Positions 47,101 to 58,800 of a stretch of DNA of 64,000 nt are shown here, in pieces. The position numbers were made by a program, and so were the translations under genes. The notes beneath the pieces are model-generated. The model did not search any database. It was not told the DNA's origin and worked only from the letters and a program-made list of their open reading frames with translations. Positions within the stretch are counted from its first letter, which is position 1. Each line of letters begins with the position of its first letter. The stretch is from Puccinellia tenuiflora. Lineage: Eukaryota > Streptophyta > Magnoliopsida > Poales > Poaceae. The stretch lies in the NCBI GenBank assembly GCA_012064385.1, contig QRDG01001883.1, positions 130,629 to 194,628 on the forward strand, read 5' to 3'.

Positions 47101-48238
47101 CATCGCTGAGAAAGAACGCTCCCTTCAACTTGAAAATAATCTGAAGGCCTTGTCTGCTCAACTGGAGCAAGTAAAGAAAGAGTCGGCTGATGCCAAAAAG
47201 ATTGCCCAGAAGGCACACAATGACCTAAAGGCTGTGTTCGACACTTGCAAAAAAGGCATTGGTGCCATGTGCCAACACATATTTGGTAAGTTTATGACTT
47301 TTGCTTGCTTCCTTTTGCACCTTTCTGAATTGCTTTTCGACTGACAATCATTCTTTGATCTCCTTTCTGCAGGGGCTGACTCCCCAAAGCTTAAACTACC
47401 CACAAGCAAACAACTATCTGAGATGCTTGACCACTGTCATGGGCTACAAGAGGGAGCCCGTGCAGTGGTTAAATATTTGAACCATAAGGGAAAATGCCCC
47501 AAAGAGCCTGAGCGCTTGGTGGACGAGTTGTCTAGGGCACCAGGCTATATGCGGCTGTGGAAACAATCTTCCTTGAGGAGAGCCTCCATCCGGATCTTGG
47601 CTTTAGCCCACAGCTACTATCCAACTGTCATAGAGCCAGCAATGCTTACAATGGGGAAGCCTGAGCAACATGAGGATGGCAAACCTTTTACTCAGGATGA
47701 CTTCAAGGCTGAAGAAAAATTGGTGCGACCATATGCTTGCGAGATAGCCAATAAGATGGACCCTGAGGTATGGGTTCATCACTATGATTTGGAGAACAAA
47801 AGAGTCGCTCCAGAAACTCCTGAGATAGTAAACTTTGGCCGCCCATCACAGGACCCATCTGGTGTCTTCTCTTCTTCTACCGGTCCGAGTTCATCATCAC
47901 CGGCGGCTCCTGTTCAAAGTGCCGAGCCCACTCTGAAGACTCCTGCTGCGCCCACTCCTTCTAGAGCTGTCTCTGGAGACGCTCAGAAACAAGCAGAGCT
48001 TGCTAAGCATATGAAGAGTCCCAGGGGTACTGGCTTTCAAACGAAGAGAGTCGCCACCAAGCCTCCATTGAAGCCGGCTCCTCCTTCTGCTGCTCAAGCA
48101 CAAGACAAATCTCCTGTGAAGAAGGGCTCCTCAACTCCTGCTGTTCAAACAAAGGACAAGTCTCCTGCTAAGAAGGACTCCCCGACTCTGGCTAAGGAGT
48201 CGACTCCTCTGGAAGACAATCCTTTGAATGACTTTTGA
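44175..48238 (+). pseudogene. Antisense gene of Gypsy copy B, five exons, damaged in exon 1
   Basis: Exons 44175-45194, 45276-45940, 46037-46481, 47030-47285 and 47373-48238, all with GT-AG introns. Exon 1 has an extra base near 44385, a Trp-to-stop change (TGA near 44608), and a 19-bp block present three times (44677-44733), which also shifts the frame. Exons 2-5 are open. They encode acidic repeats, KLPGMVDVT, the ADNMSFSEAYAEAVDLN helix, a coiled coil (LQLENNLKALSAQLEQVKKE), a helical domain (LSEMLDHCHGLQEGARAVVK) and a Lys/Pro/Ser-rich tail ending in DFTGA. The protein is conserved with C; its role is unknown. Confidence 0.8.
46525..46985. repeat. Five ~98-bp repeats in intron 3 of antisense gene B
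   Basis: 'tagccccc' or 'tagcccca' begins at 46534, 46632, 46724, 46823 and 46927. The last three units share 'aagcg', 'gagttg' or 'aagttg', and 'cgacttggagct'. On the pol strand each unit carries a GGGGCTAC or GGGGGCTAC tract like the PPT. Confidence 0.8.
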
Positions 48239-48773
48239 TTACTATGTAATGCTGTGCTGCTATTGAAACTTTGTAATTATGCACTGCTGGTGCTTAAACC
48301 TTGTTAGGTTTTTTGAACTACTTTGTTCGTGAATTGTGCCAATCGGCTTGGTTCTTATAACCCGTCTAGTTTTTCACTGATGAATAAGCAGGCCCTGCAT
48401 GACTTCTCTTACAGCTTGTGCTGACAGGTTCTTAACTCATATGTTCCTTAGGATCTATAAGAGATAGAAACAAGTCATGCCTGTAGATTAATCATATTGT
48501 GCAGGATGCATCTGACTTACCAGCGAAAAGACTAGGAAAAGTTTGGCTGCTGTGCCAGGTCCTTAGGTCTAAGCTTGACTTTTTTCCTGAAAAGCAAGCC
48601 CCCAAGAACCTTTGTGATCAAGCATAACGAATAAAGCGCACTCACTGGGTGACTCGACTAAAGGACTCATATTCACAGAAGCCGGCTTTATTTCTTTTGA
48701 TCATAACAATTCGATTACATCTAGGCATGGCTCACTGGGCTCTTTGCCTTGGAACTCATAAAACTATTACAAC
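48239..48773. other. Convergent 3' region of copy B
   Basis: Lies between the antisense-gene stop and the pol stop. The same sequence occurs in C at 54111-54696, with differences. No other coding. Confidence 0.5.
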
Positions 48774-48974
48774 TTAAGTATAATATGGACGTAACTGAGC
48801 TATGTTCCAAGGCCTCTTTGCCTCTGCATAAGGATCTAGAGTATGAGCCGTATCAGCTCCTTTGCCTACACTTGCCGGCTCTCGCACATCCATTAGATAG
48901 TACGACCCGTTGTTCAGATTCTTGCTTATGACAAACGGTCCTTCCCATGGTGGAGATAACTTGTGCATCCCTTC
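48774..48974 (-). pseudogene. Integrase C-terminus of copy B, cut by copy C
   Basis: Encodes MHKLSPPWEGPFVISKNLNN to IAQLRPYYT followed by TAA at 48774. Identical in order to the end of pol in copy C. The LTR of C begins at 48975, inside the codons before KLSPPW. Confidence 0.85.
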
Positions 48975-49530
48975 TGTCGTGGGGTTGTCACGGCAAGTTC
49001 TTCCTTAGGGAAGATGAGTTCTGGGGCCATTGATGACTGAAGTACGCTGGAACGGTTAATCTCGCCAAGGAACAAGGATTTACCCAGGTTCGGCCCCTCT
49101 AATTCGAGGTAAAGACCTACTTCCTGCTTCTCTGTTATTGCTCTTGATATGTCTCGATTACAAGGACCCGGCTCCCACAACTTAGGAGCCGGCGACTTCT
49201 CTCTGGTGGCTAGGGTTTCTCTACTGATTGAAGCTTATCGATCTAAGGTCCAGGACCCCGCTTATAAAGGCTGCCGGGTCCCTGGACTTACACTTTACAC
49301 CGAGTCATACTAGAACACGGAGTCCTACTCTACGTCTTGGTCTTCCAAGTTTAGACTCCGGGTTGTACTTGGACTCCTTCCGGACGGGTCCTTTCTTCAT
49401 CATGGGCCCTGGCCGGCTTGTCTCCAGCCCAGCCCATGCGACTTGATACGTGACTCGGCTTTGGCCTTCTTGGTCTTGGCGGGTCTACTTTCCGGGTCCA
49501 TGGGCCTACCTATAAAGTATCCCCCCATCA
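48975..49530 (-). repeat. 3' LTR of Gypsy copy C
   Basis: 556 bp, TG at 48975 and CA at 49530. The PPT follows at 49531-49545. The target within copy B is 'catcccttc'. Confidence 0.9.
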
Positions 49531-50087
49531 GTAGCCCCCGAATTTATCTTGGGCACAGCTTGGCGGCTTCCTCTGACTTGCTGGTTCGACTCTCTGGGCC
49601 GACTCCTTCCACTTGAGCCAATGGCTCCAAAGTCGCCTGCTGCTAGCTCCAAGATGAATTCCTGCATAAAACATAACACATACATAAAATGAGTCCACTC
49701 TTATCCCTTGTTCAAGCCATCACTCTTGCCCTTGCACTAGCAGACCGGGTTCTGGTGTGACTCTTGCGAACAAGGGCTAGATAAGCTGATTTCACTGTCA
49801 CAGGACTCGTCATTCTGAGACAAGCCGGCTACTTCCACATCTGTGACTTTTAACCTTTCTCTGTTTCGATTTCTTATCTGTCTGTTTGACCACCTGAACG
49901 TTTTTACTGAAACGTTATCCACAGTTGACTTTCTAGGGTTTTACCCCCCTTTATAAATCTCGAAGGGTTAAGCCCTAAACCTCACTTGCCCCTTCAGCTC
50001 AAAGCTCTCCTTCCTCTCTTTCGCGCCCATCTCTCCTGCACTCGTTCCTTTCCCGCGCAGCGCTCCCTCTCGCCCCGCACGCACGCC
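49531..50087 (+). promoter_or_regulatory. PPT and antisense-gene promoter region of copy C
   Basis: PPT 49531-49545. TATA box 'ttataaatct' at 49951-49960, about 135 bp before the ATG at 50088. Confidence 0.7.
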
Positions 50088-53000
50088 ATGGCCCCCAAGC
50101 GCCCCACCAAGAGCACCTCCAAGGCCAAGGCGACCACGTCGAGCAGGACGGTGAACATTGCCGCCGCGGCCGCCGCCGCCGCCAAATCTTCCTCCAAGCG
50201 ATCGATCTCCGCTGATTGGAGTGGATCCACGGTCTCGGCGGAGCAATTGAAGACCCACAGGCTATCAGGTTTGATCCCCTCTAGCGCTCAAGCTCGGGCC
50301 CCTGGGGATGAGATTGTTCCCTCTCCTGCCAAGGATGAAGTTGTCGTCTTTGTCGAGCACCTATTTCGCGGCTTTTCTCCCCCCGGCGATTTTTTCTTCC
50401 GCCAGCTCCTCGAGCTTTACGAGCTGCGGATTCACGATCTTGCTCCCAATTCTATTCTCACACTTTCTAATTTCGTTGTTCTTTGTGAGGATTACCTCCA
50501 AATTAAACCTGACATTAACCTTTGGCTCGAGCTCTTTTACTGCAATCCCCAACCTGAAACCTCTGGGGGTCCTCTTCTTCAATGTGGCGCCGTCGCCCTT
50601 CAACGGCGCCTCAACTCCGTCTTCCCTAAGCCAGTTTTCCCAAATCGCATCAAAGACTGGCAAAGGACTTTCTTTTATTGCAAGGACACTTCTCCTGCAA
50701 ATGAACCTAAGCTTCCTTCGTTCTCTGAGGAACGCCTCCGGGCGACTCCTCTAATGAAAGCCAGGTGCCCAGAGGCCGACCGGCCCAGGGTCGAGTCTCT
50801 TATCACTCGCATCCGGGCTCTCTTGTCCCATAACCTGGAGAATATGGACTTGGTCCGTTGCTGGACAACCTGGAGAATCCAGCCGCTGAGTCCTAGGACT
50901 CGACTGATCTGCACATATACCAGATGCGCTGGTGATGACCTCCGGGTTACGGAGCAGCTGTCCGATGGACCGGAACTTGGTCGACTCATCAAGAAGTTGA
51001 CTGGGAAGCCGGTGAAGGATCAAGCTTATTTCGGGCTCCAACCCTTCTGCTCGACCCACCCGGCTCCTGATGTAAGCATCACTCTCCACTTTATTTCAAC
51101 CGTGACTTCTCTTGTATTGCTTGCTGACTCATGTTTGCTAACTCGTTTGCAGCTCACCGACTCCTTCTGGAAGCCGGCTTCTGGAGCTGGCTCTAAGAAT
51201 AAAGCTGAAGCTGAGGCTGAAGCTGAAGAAGAAATCCCTGCCACAGATCAAACCACTGTGGCAGATGATACTGATGATGCGGATGAGGAGTCCTCCCGGG
51301 AGGCTCCTGCTGATGATGATGCTGTTGATGAGGAGTCCTCGCCAGAGGCTCCAAACTAAGAGTGCTGATGAAGAGGAGTCCTCCCAAGAGGCTCCCATTG
51401 TGGAAGAAACCGATGATGACGAGTCCTCTCCAGAGGCTCCCCCCACTAGGCAAACTGACGCTGCCTCTGCTGCTGCTCAACCATCTCCATCCGCAGAGTC
51501 CTCTGCCAGGAGTCGTTCCCCATCCTCTCCAGCCTCGAACAACAATGGCTCTCGAGAGGCTGTTCCCAAGGTACCACTCTCACGAGTCCTTGGGTCCTCT
51601 CGCTCTCCCACTAAGCCTAAGGAGCAAATGCAGAGTGTTATCGCTGCTAGGAAGAGGAAGCTACGTTCCGATGGGCCTGCAGATGCTCCTGAGCCTCTGC
51701 CGGTCTCACACCAACGGAAATCGACCTCTCCTCCCCAGAAGGACGACTCTTACAGCTCTGGCTTGTCAATGCCTTCCTCCAACTCTCAGGCCGCCTTGGA
51801 TCTGGAGACCAATATTGGGTAAAACTCTTTTGTCTCTATACTTGCAACTGTATGACTTCTGATCTTTCCTTTCACTAGGTTTATTGACTTCTATCTCTGA
51901 ATATTTCAGGGCTCGGCCTTGTGCCAAGGTGACAAAGCTCCCAGGCATGGCTGATGTCTCCTCTGGGCGTGGACCTGCCCCTCCATCGACTTCTCAGATG
52001 ACCAGTACGAGGACAGGTCCCTCCATCGCTGCATCAGCTGGCGCAGCCACGACTCCTACTGTTCCCGAGTCCTCTTCAAAGGCTCGAGCGTCGACTCCAA
52101 CAACAGTCCAGCCCAGCTCTGGTGCTGTGACTCCTGATTCTGCGCCTCCAGTTCAGCCGGCTCCTGTCAAGCCGACTCCTGCAGCCTCTCCATCAATCAA
52201 GATCAAGTCATCTACTGACTACAGTCGACTTCGGGTGGCAGATAACATGTCATTTTCCGAAGCCTATGCTGAAGCAGTCGACTTGAACGATCAAGCTGCT
52301 AGGCTGAAGGATGACGAGCAAGCGGCTCTTAGGTCTCTTCACATAGTTCATGAAGTAAGCTTTTCTGACTCCTCCTTTCATGCTTTCTGGTATCATCCTA
52401 TCTCAGTAGCCCCCAAGCACCTGTCTGTGGTGTCTTGTGACTAGGATAGGTGCTTCATCCTCAAATCAAATCATTTGGTAGGTAGAACAAACTTGCATAC
52501 TGTAGCCCCCAAGGCCTGAGTCCTTAGCTCTACTAGGACTCGGGGCTGATAATTTACTGTCTGTCAGGTCCTTAGACCAAAAAATTTCTGCATGAGTAGC
52601 CCCCAAGCGCCGAGTTGTCAGCCTGCGACGACTTGGAGCTACCAATATATATTACTCACTAGTACCTTACTTGAAGAAAAAATTTCTGTTCTGCGAGTAG
52701 CCCCCAAGCGCCAAGTTGCTAACTTGTGGCGACTTGGAGCTTATGACTTGTTGATTAGGACTCATGCCTGCTTTTCTGATAGAAAGAATTGACTCCTGAG
52801 TAGCCCCCAAGCGCCAAGTTGTTAACTTGTGACGACTTGGAGCTCATGAGTTCTGTATTTGACTTGTGGATCTCACTTGTGCTTGATGACTTGTAATTGC
52901 AGTGCATCGTCTCCAAGATGAAGAGAGATATGAAAGAACTTGAGGACCAGGCAGCTGCCAATGCCAAATCTGCCATGGCCGAAAAAGAACACTCCCTTCA

Positions 53001-54110
53001 GCTTGAGAAGGATCTGAAGGCCTTAGCTGCTCAACTGGAGCAGGTGAAAAAAGAGTCGGCTGAGGCCAAAAAGATTGCTCAGAAGGCACACAATGACCTA
53101 CAAGCCGTGTTCAACACTTGCAAGAAGGGCATTGGTGCAATGTGTCAGCATATATTTGGTGAGTTTATGACTTTTGCTTGCTTCCTTTTGTACCTTTCTG
53201 AATTGCTTTTCAACTGACAATGACTCCTTGATTTCCTTTCTGCAGGGGCTGACTCCCCAAAGCTTAAATTGCCCACAAGCAAACAACTGTCTGAGATGCT
53301 TGATTACTGTCACGGGCTACAAGAGGGAGCCCGTTCTGTGGTCAAGTATCTGAATCATAAAGGCAAGTGCCCCAAAGAGCCTGAACGTCTGGTGGATGAG
53401 TTGTCCAGGGCACCAGGTTATGTGCGTTTGTGGAAACAATCTTCTATGAGGAGATCTGCTATCAGGATCCTGGCCTTAGCCCACAGCTACTATCCCACTG
53501 TTCTTGAGCCAGCAATGCTTACAATGGGAAGCCTGAGCAGCATGAAGATGGCAAGCCTTTTACTCAGAATGATTTCATAGCCGAAGAAAAGCTGGTGCGG
53601 CCATATGCTTGTGAGATTGCCAATAAGATGGACCCTGAGGTATGGGTTCATCATTATGATTTGGAGAACAAGAGAGTCGCTCCAGTACATCCTGAGATAG
53701 TAAACTTTGGCCGCCCATCACAGGACCCATCTGGTGTATTCGCTGCCTCCGCTGGTCCGAGTTCATCGTCACCGGCGGCTCCTGTGCCGAGTGCTGAGCC
53801 CACCCTAAAGACTCCTTCTGCGCCCACTCCTTCTAGAGCTGTCTCTGGAGACGCTCAGAAACAAGCAGATCTTACCAAGCTTATGAAGAGTCCCAAGGGT
53901 ACTGGATTTCAAACGAAGAAAGTCGCCACCAAGCCTCCATTGAAGCCGGCTCCTTCCTCCGCTGCTCAAGCACAAGGCAAATCTCCTGCTAAGAAGAACT
54001 CGTCGTCTCCTGCTGTTCAAGCAAAGGACAAGTCATCGGCTGAGAAGGACTCTTCGACTCTGGCGAAGGAGTCGACTCCTCTGGAAGACCACCCTTTGAA
54101 TGACTTTTGA
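50088..54110 (+). CDS. Antisense spliced gene of Gypsy copy C (PF04195-type protein), five exons
   Basis: Exons 50088-51071, 51153-51818, 51910-52354, 52903-53158 and 53246-54110, with GT-AG introns and consistent phases. Exon 1 is fully open (328 codons): MAPKRPTKSTSKAK, Ala8 run, then the PF04195 region including HDLAPNSILTLSNFVVLCED and RVESLITRIRALLSH. Exon 2 is an acidic repeat region with a basic AARKRKLRS patch. Exon 4 is a coiled coil, and exon 5 ends in a basic Ser/Pro tail. Two single-base changes break it relative to B: an extra A near 51355 and a missing G near 53527. The element is otherwise young, so these may be sequence errors. It would be transcribed opposite to gag-pol, converging with pol near 54.1-54.7 kb. 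Function unknown; a regulatory or chromatin role is only a guess. Confidence 0.75.
52398..52855. repeat. Five ~98-bp repeats in intron 3 of antisense gene C
   Basis: 'tagccccc' begins at 52407, 52503, 52597, 52698 and 52801 (spacings 96, 94, 101, 103). Units share 'caagcgcc', 'agttg' and 'cgacttggagct'. The pol-strand core GGGGGCTAC is identical to the core of the PPT at 49531-49545. Confidence 0.85.
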
Positions 54111-54696
54111 GTGCTATGTAATGCTGTGTTACTGTTGAGACTTTGTAATTATGCACTATGGGTGCTTTTAAACTTTTGAGCTTGTTGAGCTCTTTTGAGT
54201 TGTAAAGATGCACTACTGGTGCTTTAAACTATTTAGCTTGTTAGCTATTTTGAATTTGTGCCAATCGGCTTGGTTCTTATAACCCGTCTAATTTTTCACT
54301 GATGAATAAGTAGGCCCTGCATGACTTCTCGTACAGCTTGTGCTGACAGGTTCTTAACTCATATGTTCCTTAGGATCCATAAGAGAAAGAAACAAGTCAT
54401 GCCTGTAGATAGATCATATTGTGCAGGATGCATCTGACTTACCAGCGAGAAAACTAGGAAAATTTGGCTTACTGTGCCGGGTCCAAGAGTTTAAGCTTAA
54501 CTTTTTTCACTGAAAAGCAAGCCCCCAAGAACCTGATGATCAAAATTTAAAGAACAAAGCGCACTCACTGGGTGACTCGACTAAAGGACTCATGTTCACA
54601 GAAGCCGGCTTTATTTCATTTGATCATAATAACTCGATTACATCTAGGCATGGCTCACTGGGCTCATTGCCTTTCAACTCATGAATCTATTACAAC
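54111..54696. other. Convergent 3' region of copy C
   Basis: Non-coding stretch between the antisense gene and the pol stop. Contains short duplicated phrases ('atgcactatgggtgctttaa' and 'atgcactactggtgctttaa'). Confidence 0.5.
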
Positions 54697-57600
54697 TTAG
54701 GTATAATATGGACGTAGCTGAGCTATGTTCCAAGGCCTCTTTGCCTCTGCATAAGGATCTAGAGTATGAGCTGTATCAGCTCCTTTGCCTACACTTGCCG
54801 GCTCTCGCACATCCATCAGATAGTACGATCCATTGTTCAGATTCTTGCTTATGACGAACGGTCCTTCCCATGGTGGAGATAACTTGTGCATCCCTTCCTT
54901 ACTCTGGACAAGGCGAAGCACTAAGTCTCCTTCCTGGAAAGTCCTGGTTTTGACTCTGCGTGCATGATATCGCCGCAAGTCCTGCTGATAAACTGCTGAT
55001 CTCTCAAGGGCTAACTCCCTTGCTTCCTCAAGTGCATCGACCGAGTCCTGTCGGGCGAGTTCATTTTCTGTCTCAACATAATTGGCGACTCGTGGCGAGT
55101 CGTGCAACAAGTCGCTTGGTAAGACAGCTTCTGCTCCATACACCATGAAGAAAGGTGTGAAGCCAGTAGATCTGTTAGGAGTCGTCCTGATGCTCCAAAG
55201 CACTGCTGGTAACTCCTCAACCCAAGACCCGGCGGCTCTTAGCAAAGGGACTCGGAGCCGAGGCTTAATTCCCTTCAACAACTCCTGATTTGCCCTCTCT
55301 GCTTGTCCATTGGACTGTGGATGTGCCACTGAGGCTAGGTCGAGTCTGATGTTGTTCTCACCACAAAACTTGGCCATCTCCCCAACTGATAAGTTGGTAC
55401 CATTGTCTGTAATGATGCTATGAGGATACCCAAAACGTGTGGCTATCTTCTTGAAGAATCTCACAGCCTGATGCACCGTCGACTCTGCTGACGGGTTCCA
55501 CCTCCACCCACTTGGTGAACTTGTCAACTGCTACTAGCAGATGGGTCTTCTGACAAGGCGACTTTGAGAAAGGGCCCACCATGTCGAGTCCCCAAACTGC
55601 AAATGGCCAAGTGATAGGGATGGTTCTGAGTTCTTGAGCTGGCACGTGGTCTTGCCTTGCGTACCTTTGACATCCATCACAGACTCGAACTATCCTCTCT
55701 GCATCTAAATGTGCTGTCAACCAAAAGAACCCGTGTCTGAAAGCTTTTGACACCAAGGATCTAGTGGATGCATGATGACCACAATCTCCTGCATGGATCT
55801 CTTGCAATATTTGCTTGCCCTCTTCTGGAGACACACATCTCTGGTAGACTCCAGTAACGCTTCTTCTATATAACTCGCCGTTAATGACTGTATAGGACTT
55901 GCATCGTCTGATGAGTTGCTTTCGCTTGACCTCATCCTTTGGGAGTTCACCCCGCAGGAGATAGGCTAGGTAGGGCTCTGTCCACGTTGGGATTGCTCGT
56001 ACTGCTGCAACAAGTGCCGACTCTGGGTCTGGAAAGGCTAACTCCTCCTCTGTGGGCAACTTAACTGAAGGGTGGTGGAGTTCATCCAAGAACACATTTG
56101 GTGGTACTTTCTCTCGACGAGAGCCGAGTCGTGATAACGCATCTGCGGCTTCGTTCTTGCGTCTGTCAATATGCTCCACTTGATAACCAGAAAAGAACCC
56201 GGCTATCTGTTCGACTGCTCTTCTATAAGCTGCCATGTTTGCATCCTTCGAGTCCCAAGTTCCAGATACTTGCTGAGCTACGAGATCCGAGTCTCCAAAG
56301 CACCTGATACGCTTGATGTTCATCTCCTTGGCCAAACGCAGGCCATGTAGCAAAGCCTCATACTCTGCCATGTTATTGGTGCAATCAAAGTGTAACTGAA
56401 GGACGTATGCTAACTTATCTCCCTTAGGCGATGTTAACACCACGCCGGCTCCTGAGCCTTCCAACTGTCTAGACCCATCAAAGTGCATTGTCCAATACTT
56501 GGTGCAAGGGGTGCTTGGTGAAGATGTAAAATCTGTCCAATCATTGACAAAATCCACCCAAAGCTTGAGATTTGATCGCTGTCCTTGGCTCATATGTGAT
56601 ATGATAAGGACCCAACTCAATTGCCCACTTGGCGACTCGCCCTGTTGCCTCTCTGTTGCGTATAATATCTGCTAGCGGTGCTGAACTCACCACCTTAATC
56701 GGATGCTCTTGGAAATAATGCTTGAGCTTTCTACTTGCAAGAAAAACTCCATAAACTAACTTCTGCCACTGAGGGTACCTTTGCTTTGACTCTGTGAGGA
56801 CTTCACTGATGTAGTAGACAGGTCTCTGCACTGGGTACTCCTTTCCTTCCTCTGCACGTTCCACAACTACTACTGCGCTGACAACTCTCTCGTTGGCAGC
56901 TACATATAATAGCATGGGCTCCTTATCTGTAGGAGCTGCAAGCACTGGTGCTGTTGATAAAGTTTTCTTCAACTCCTCAAAAGCACGGTCAGCCTCTTCA
57001 TCCCATAGGAATTTGTCTGACTTCTTCAGGAGTCGGTAGAGAGGACCCGCCTTCTCCCCGAGTCTGGAAATAAACCTGCTCAGAGCTGCCACACATCCAG
57101 TAAGCTTTTGGACGTCCTTCAGACAAGTCGGCTTCTGCAAGTTATGGATAGCCTTGATTTTTTCTGGATTTGCCTCAATGCCTCTCTCTGAAACGATGAA
57201 GCCTAGGAGTTTGCCAGCAGGGACTCCAAAGACACACTTGGTCGGGTTGAGCTTCATCTTATACTTACGTAGGTTCTCAAAGGTTTCTGTCAAGTCTGCT
57301 ATCAAAGAGTCGGCCTTCTGAGACTTGACAACTACATCATCCACATAAGCATGGATATTCCTTCCAATCTGTTTTTTGAAACAGTTCTGTATACACCTCT
57401 GATATGTAGCTCCCGCATTCTTGAGTCCAAAGGGCATTGTTGTGTAACAAAATGCTCCAAAGGGGGTGATGAAGGACGTTTTCAACTCATCCTCTATGTT
57501 GAGTCTGATCTGATGTACCCTGAATATGCATCCAAGAAACAAAGCAACTCTGACCCCGCTGTGGAGTCGATGATTTGGTCTATGCGAGGGTAGTGCAAAC

Positions 57601-58800
57601 GGGTCCTTAGGGCAATGCTGTTCAGGCCCGTGAAGTCAATGCACATCCTCAACTCTCCTGTCTTCTTTGGTACCAACACCGATTGGCCACCCACTCTGGN
57701 AGCAACTCTGACCCCGCTGTGGAGTCGATGATCTGGTCTATGCGAGGTAGTGCAAACGGGTCCTTAGGGCAATGCTTGTTCAGGCCCGTGAAGTCAATGC
57801 ACATCCTTAACTCTCCTGTCTTCTTTGGTACCAACACTGGATTGGCCACCCACTCTGGGTGAAAGACCTCCTTGATGAACTCGGCTGCGAGGAGCCGAGC
57901 CACCTCTTCTCCTATGGCTTTCCTCCTGTCATCATGAAACTTGCGCAGACCCTGCTTAACTGGTCTTGCGTTAGGATTAACGTGTAAGCTGTGCTCGGCG
58001 AGTTCTCTCGGGACTCCTGGCATGTCAGATGGCTTCCATGCAAAAACGTCCCGGTTCTCACGGATGAACTCGACGAGCGCGCTTTCCTATTTATCAGAGA
58101 GGTGTGCCCCAATGGTGAACTGCTTGGAAGAGTCACCAGGGGTGAAGTCGACTTGCTTTGTATCCTGAGCTGACTTGAATTTCATCTTCTCCTCTGTGGC
58201 CGGCTTCTTAAGGACCGAGTTGTCCTCCGGATCCACGTTTGCCTTGTAAAACTTCAGCTCCTCTTGAGCACAAGCTGTCTCAGCCATGGCTGCATCACCA
58301 ATCTCGCACTCCAATGCCATCTGTCTGCTGCCATTAACTGTGATGATTCCTGCTGGACCTGGCATCTTGAGCTTCAAGTACACATAACATGGCCTAGCCA
58401 TAAACTTAAAATATGCAGGTCGACCAAAAAGAGCATGATATGGGCTCTTAAGGTCCACTACCTCAAAGGGCATAATCTCTGAACGAAAATTCTCCACTGT
58501 GCCAAAAGCAACCTCAAGATAAATCTTACCAATGGGCTTAGCCGACTTCCCTGGTACTATCCCGTGGAACACTGTCTCTGTTGGAATTAGCTGTCTATCT
58601 TGCAGCTGCATCCTCTTGAACGTGTCGTAATATAAGATGTTGATACTGCTTCCACCATCCATAAGCACTTGTTCAATGTATAGCCCCCAACTTGGGGTGC
58701 CACTACCAAGGCTAGCTGCCCTGGCTCGTCGACTCTTGGAGGATGATCTGCCCGACTCCATGTGATGGTTTGCTCTGACCACCTGAGCCACTGTGGAAGG
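54697..58800 (-). pseudogene. Pol polyprotein of Gypsy copy C: PR-RT-RNaseH-aRNaseH-INT, frame-broken
   Basis: Protease VLMDGGSSINILY near 58660. RT begins RELAEHSLHVNPNARPVKQG and carries MPFGLKNAGATYQ and the catalytic YVDD (near 57340). An RT-type RNase H follows (LLYVAANERVVSAVVVV, QRYPQWQKLVYGV). A second, separate RNase H starts MHFDGSRQLEGSGAGVVL (near 56480) with NNMAEYEALLHGL. The integrase zinc finger HHCC is near 55750-55700 (HAGDCGHHASTRS ... CDGCQRY). The integrase core has GLDMVGPF, ITDNGTN and QSNGQAERANQE, with the final PYYT at 54697. Frame changes lie near 56541-56620 and 55418-55527, and the N plus duplicated block interrupts RT at 57543-57858. The breaks are single-base and may be sequencing errors. 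Confidence 0.85.
57543..57858. other. Assembly join: single N flanked by a 157-bp duplication
   Basis: 57543-57699 and 57701-57858 are the same RT segment. The first copy has an extra G ('gcgagggtag'), a missing T ('atgctgttc') and a missing base in 'caccgattgg'. N is at 57700. This is the signature of two unmerged overlapping contig ends, not biology. Confidence 0.95.
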
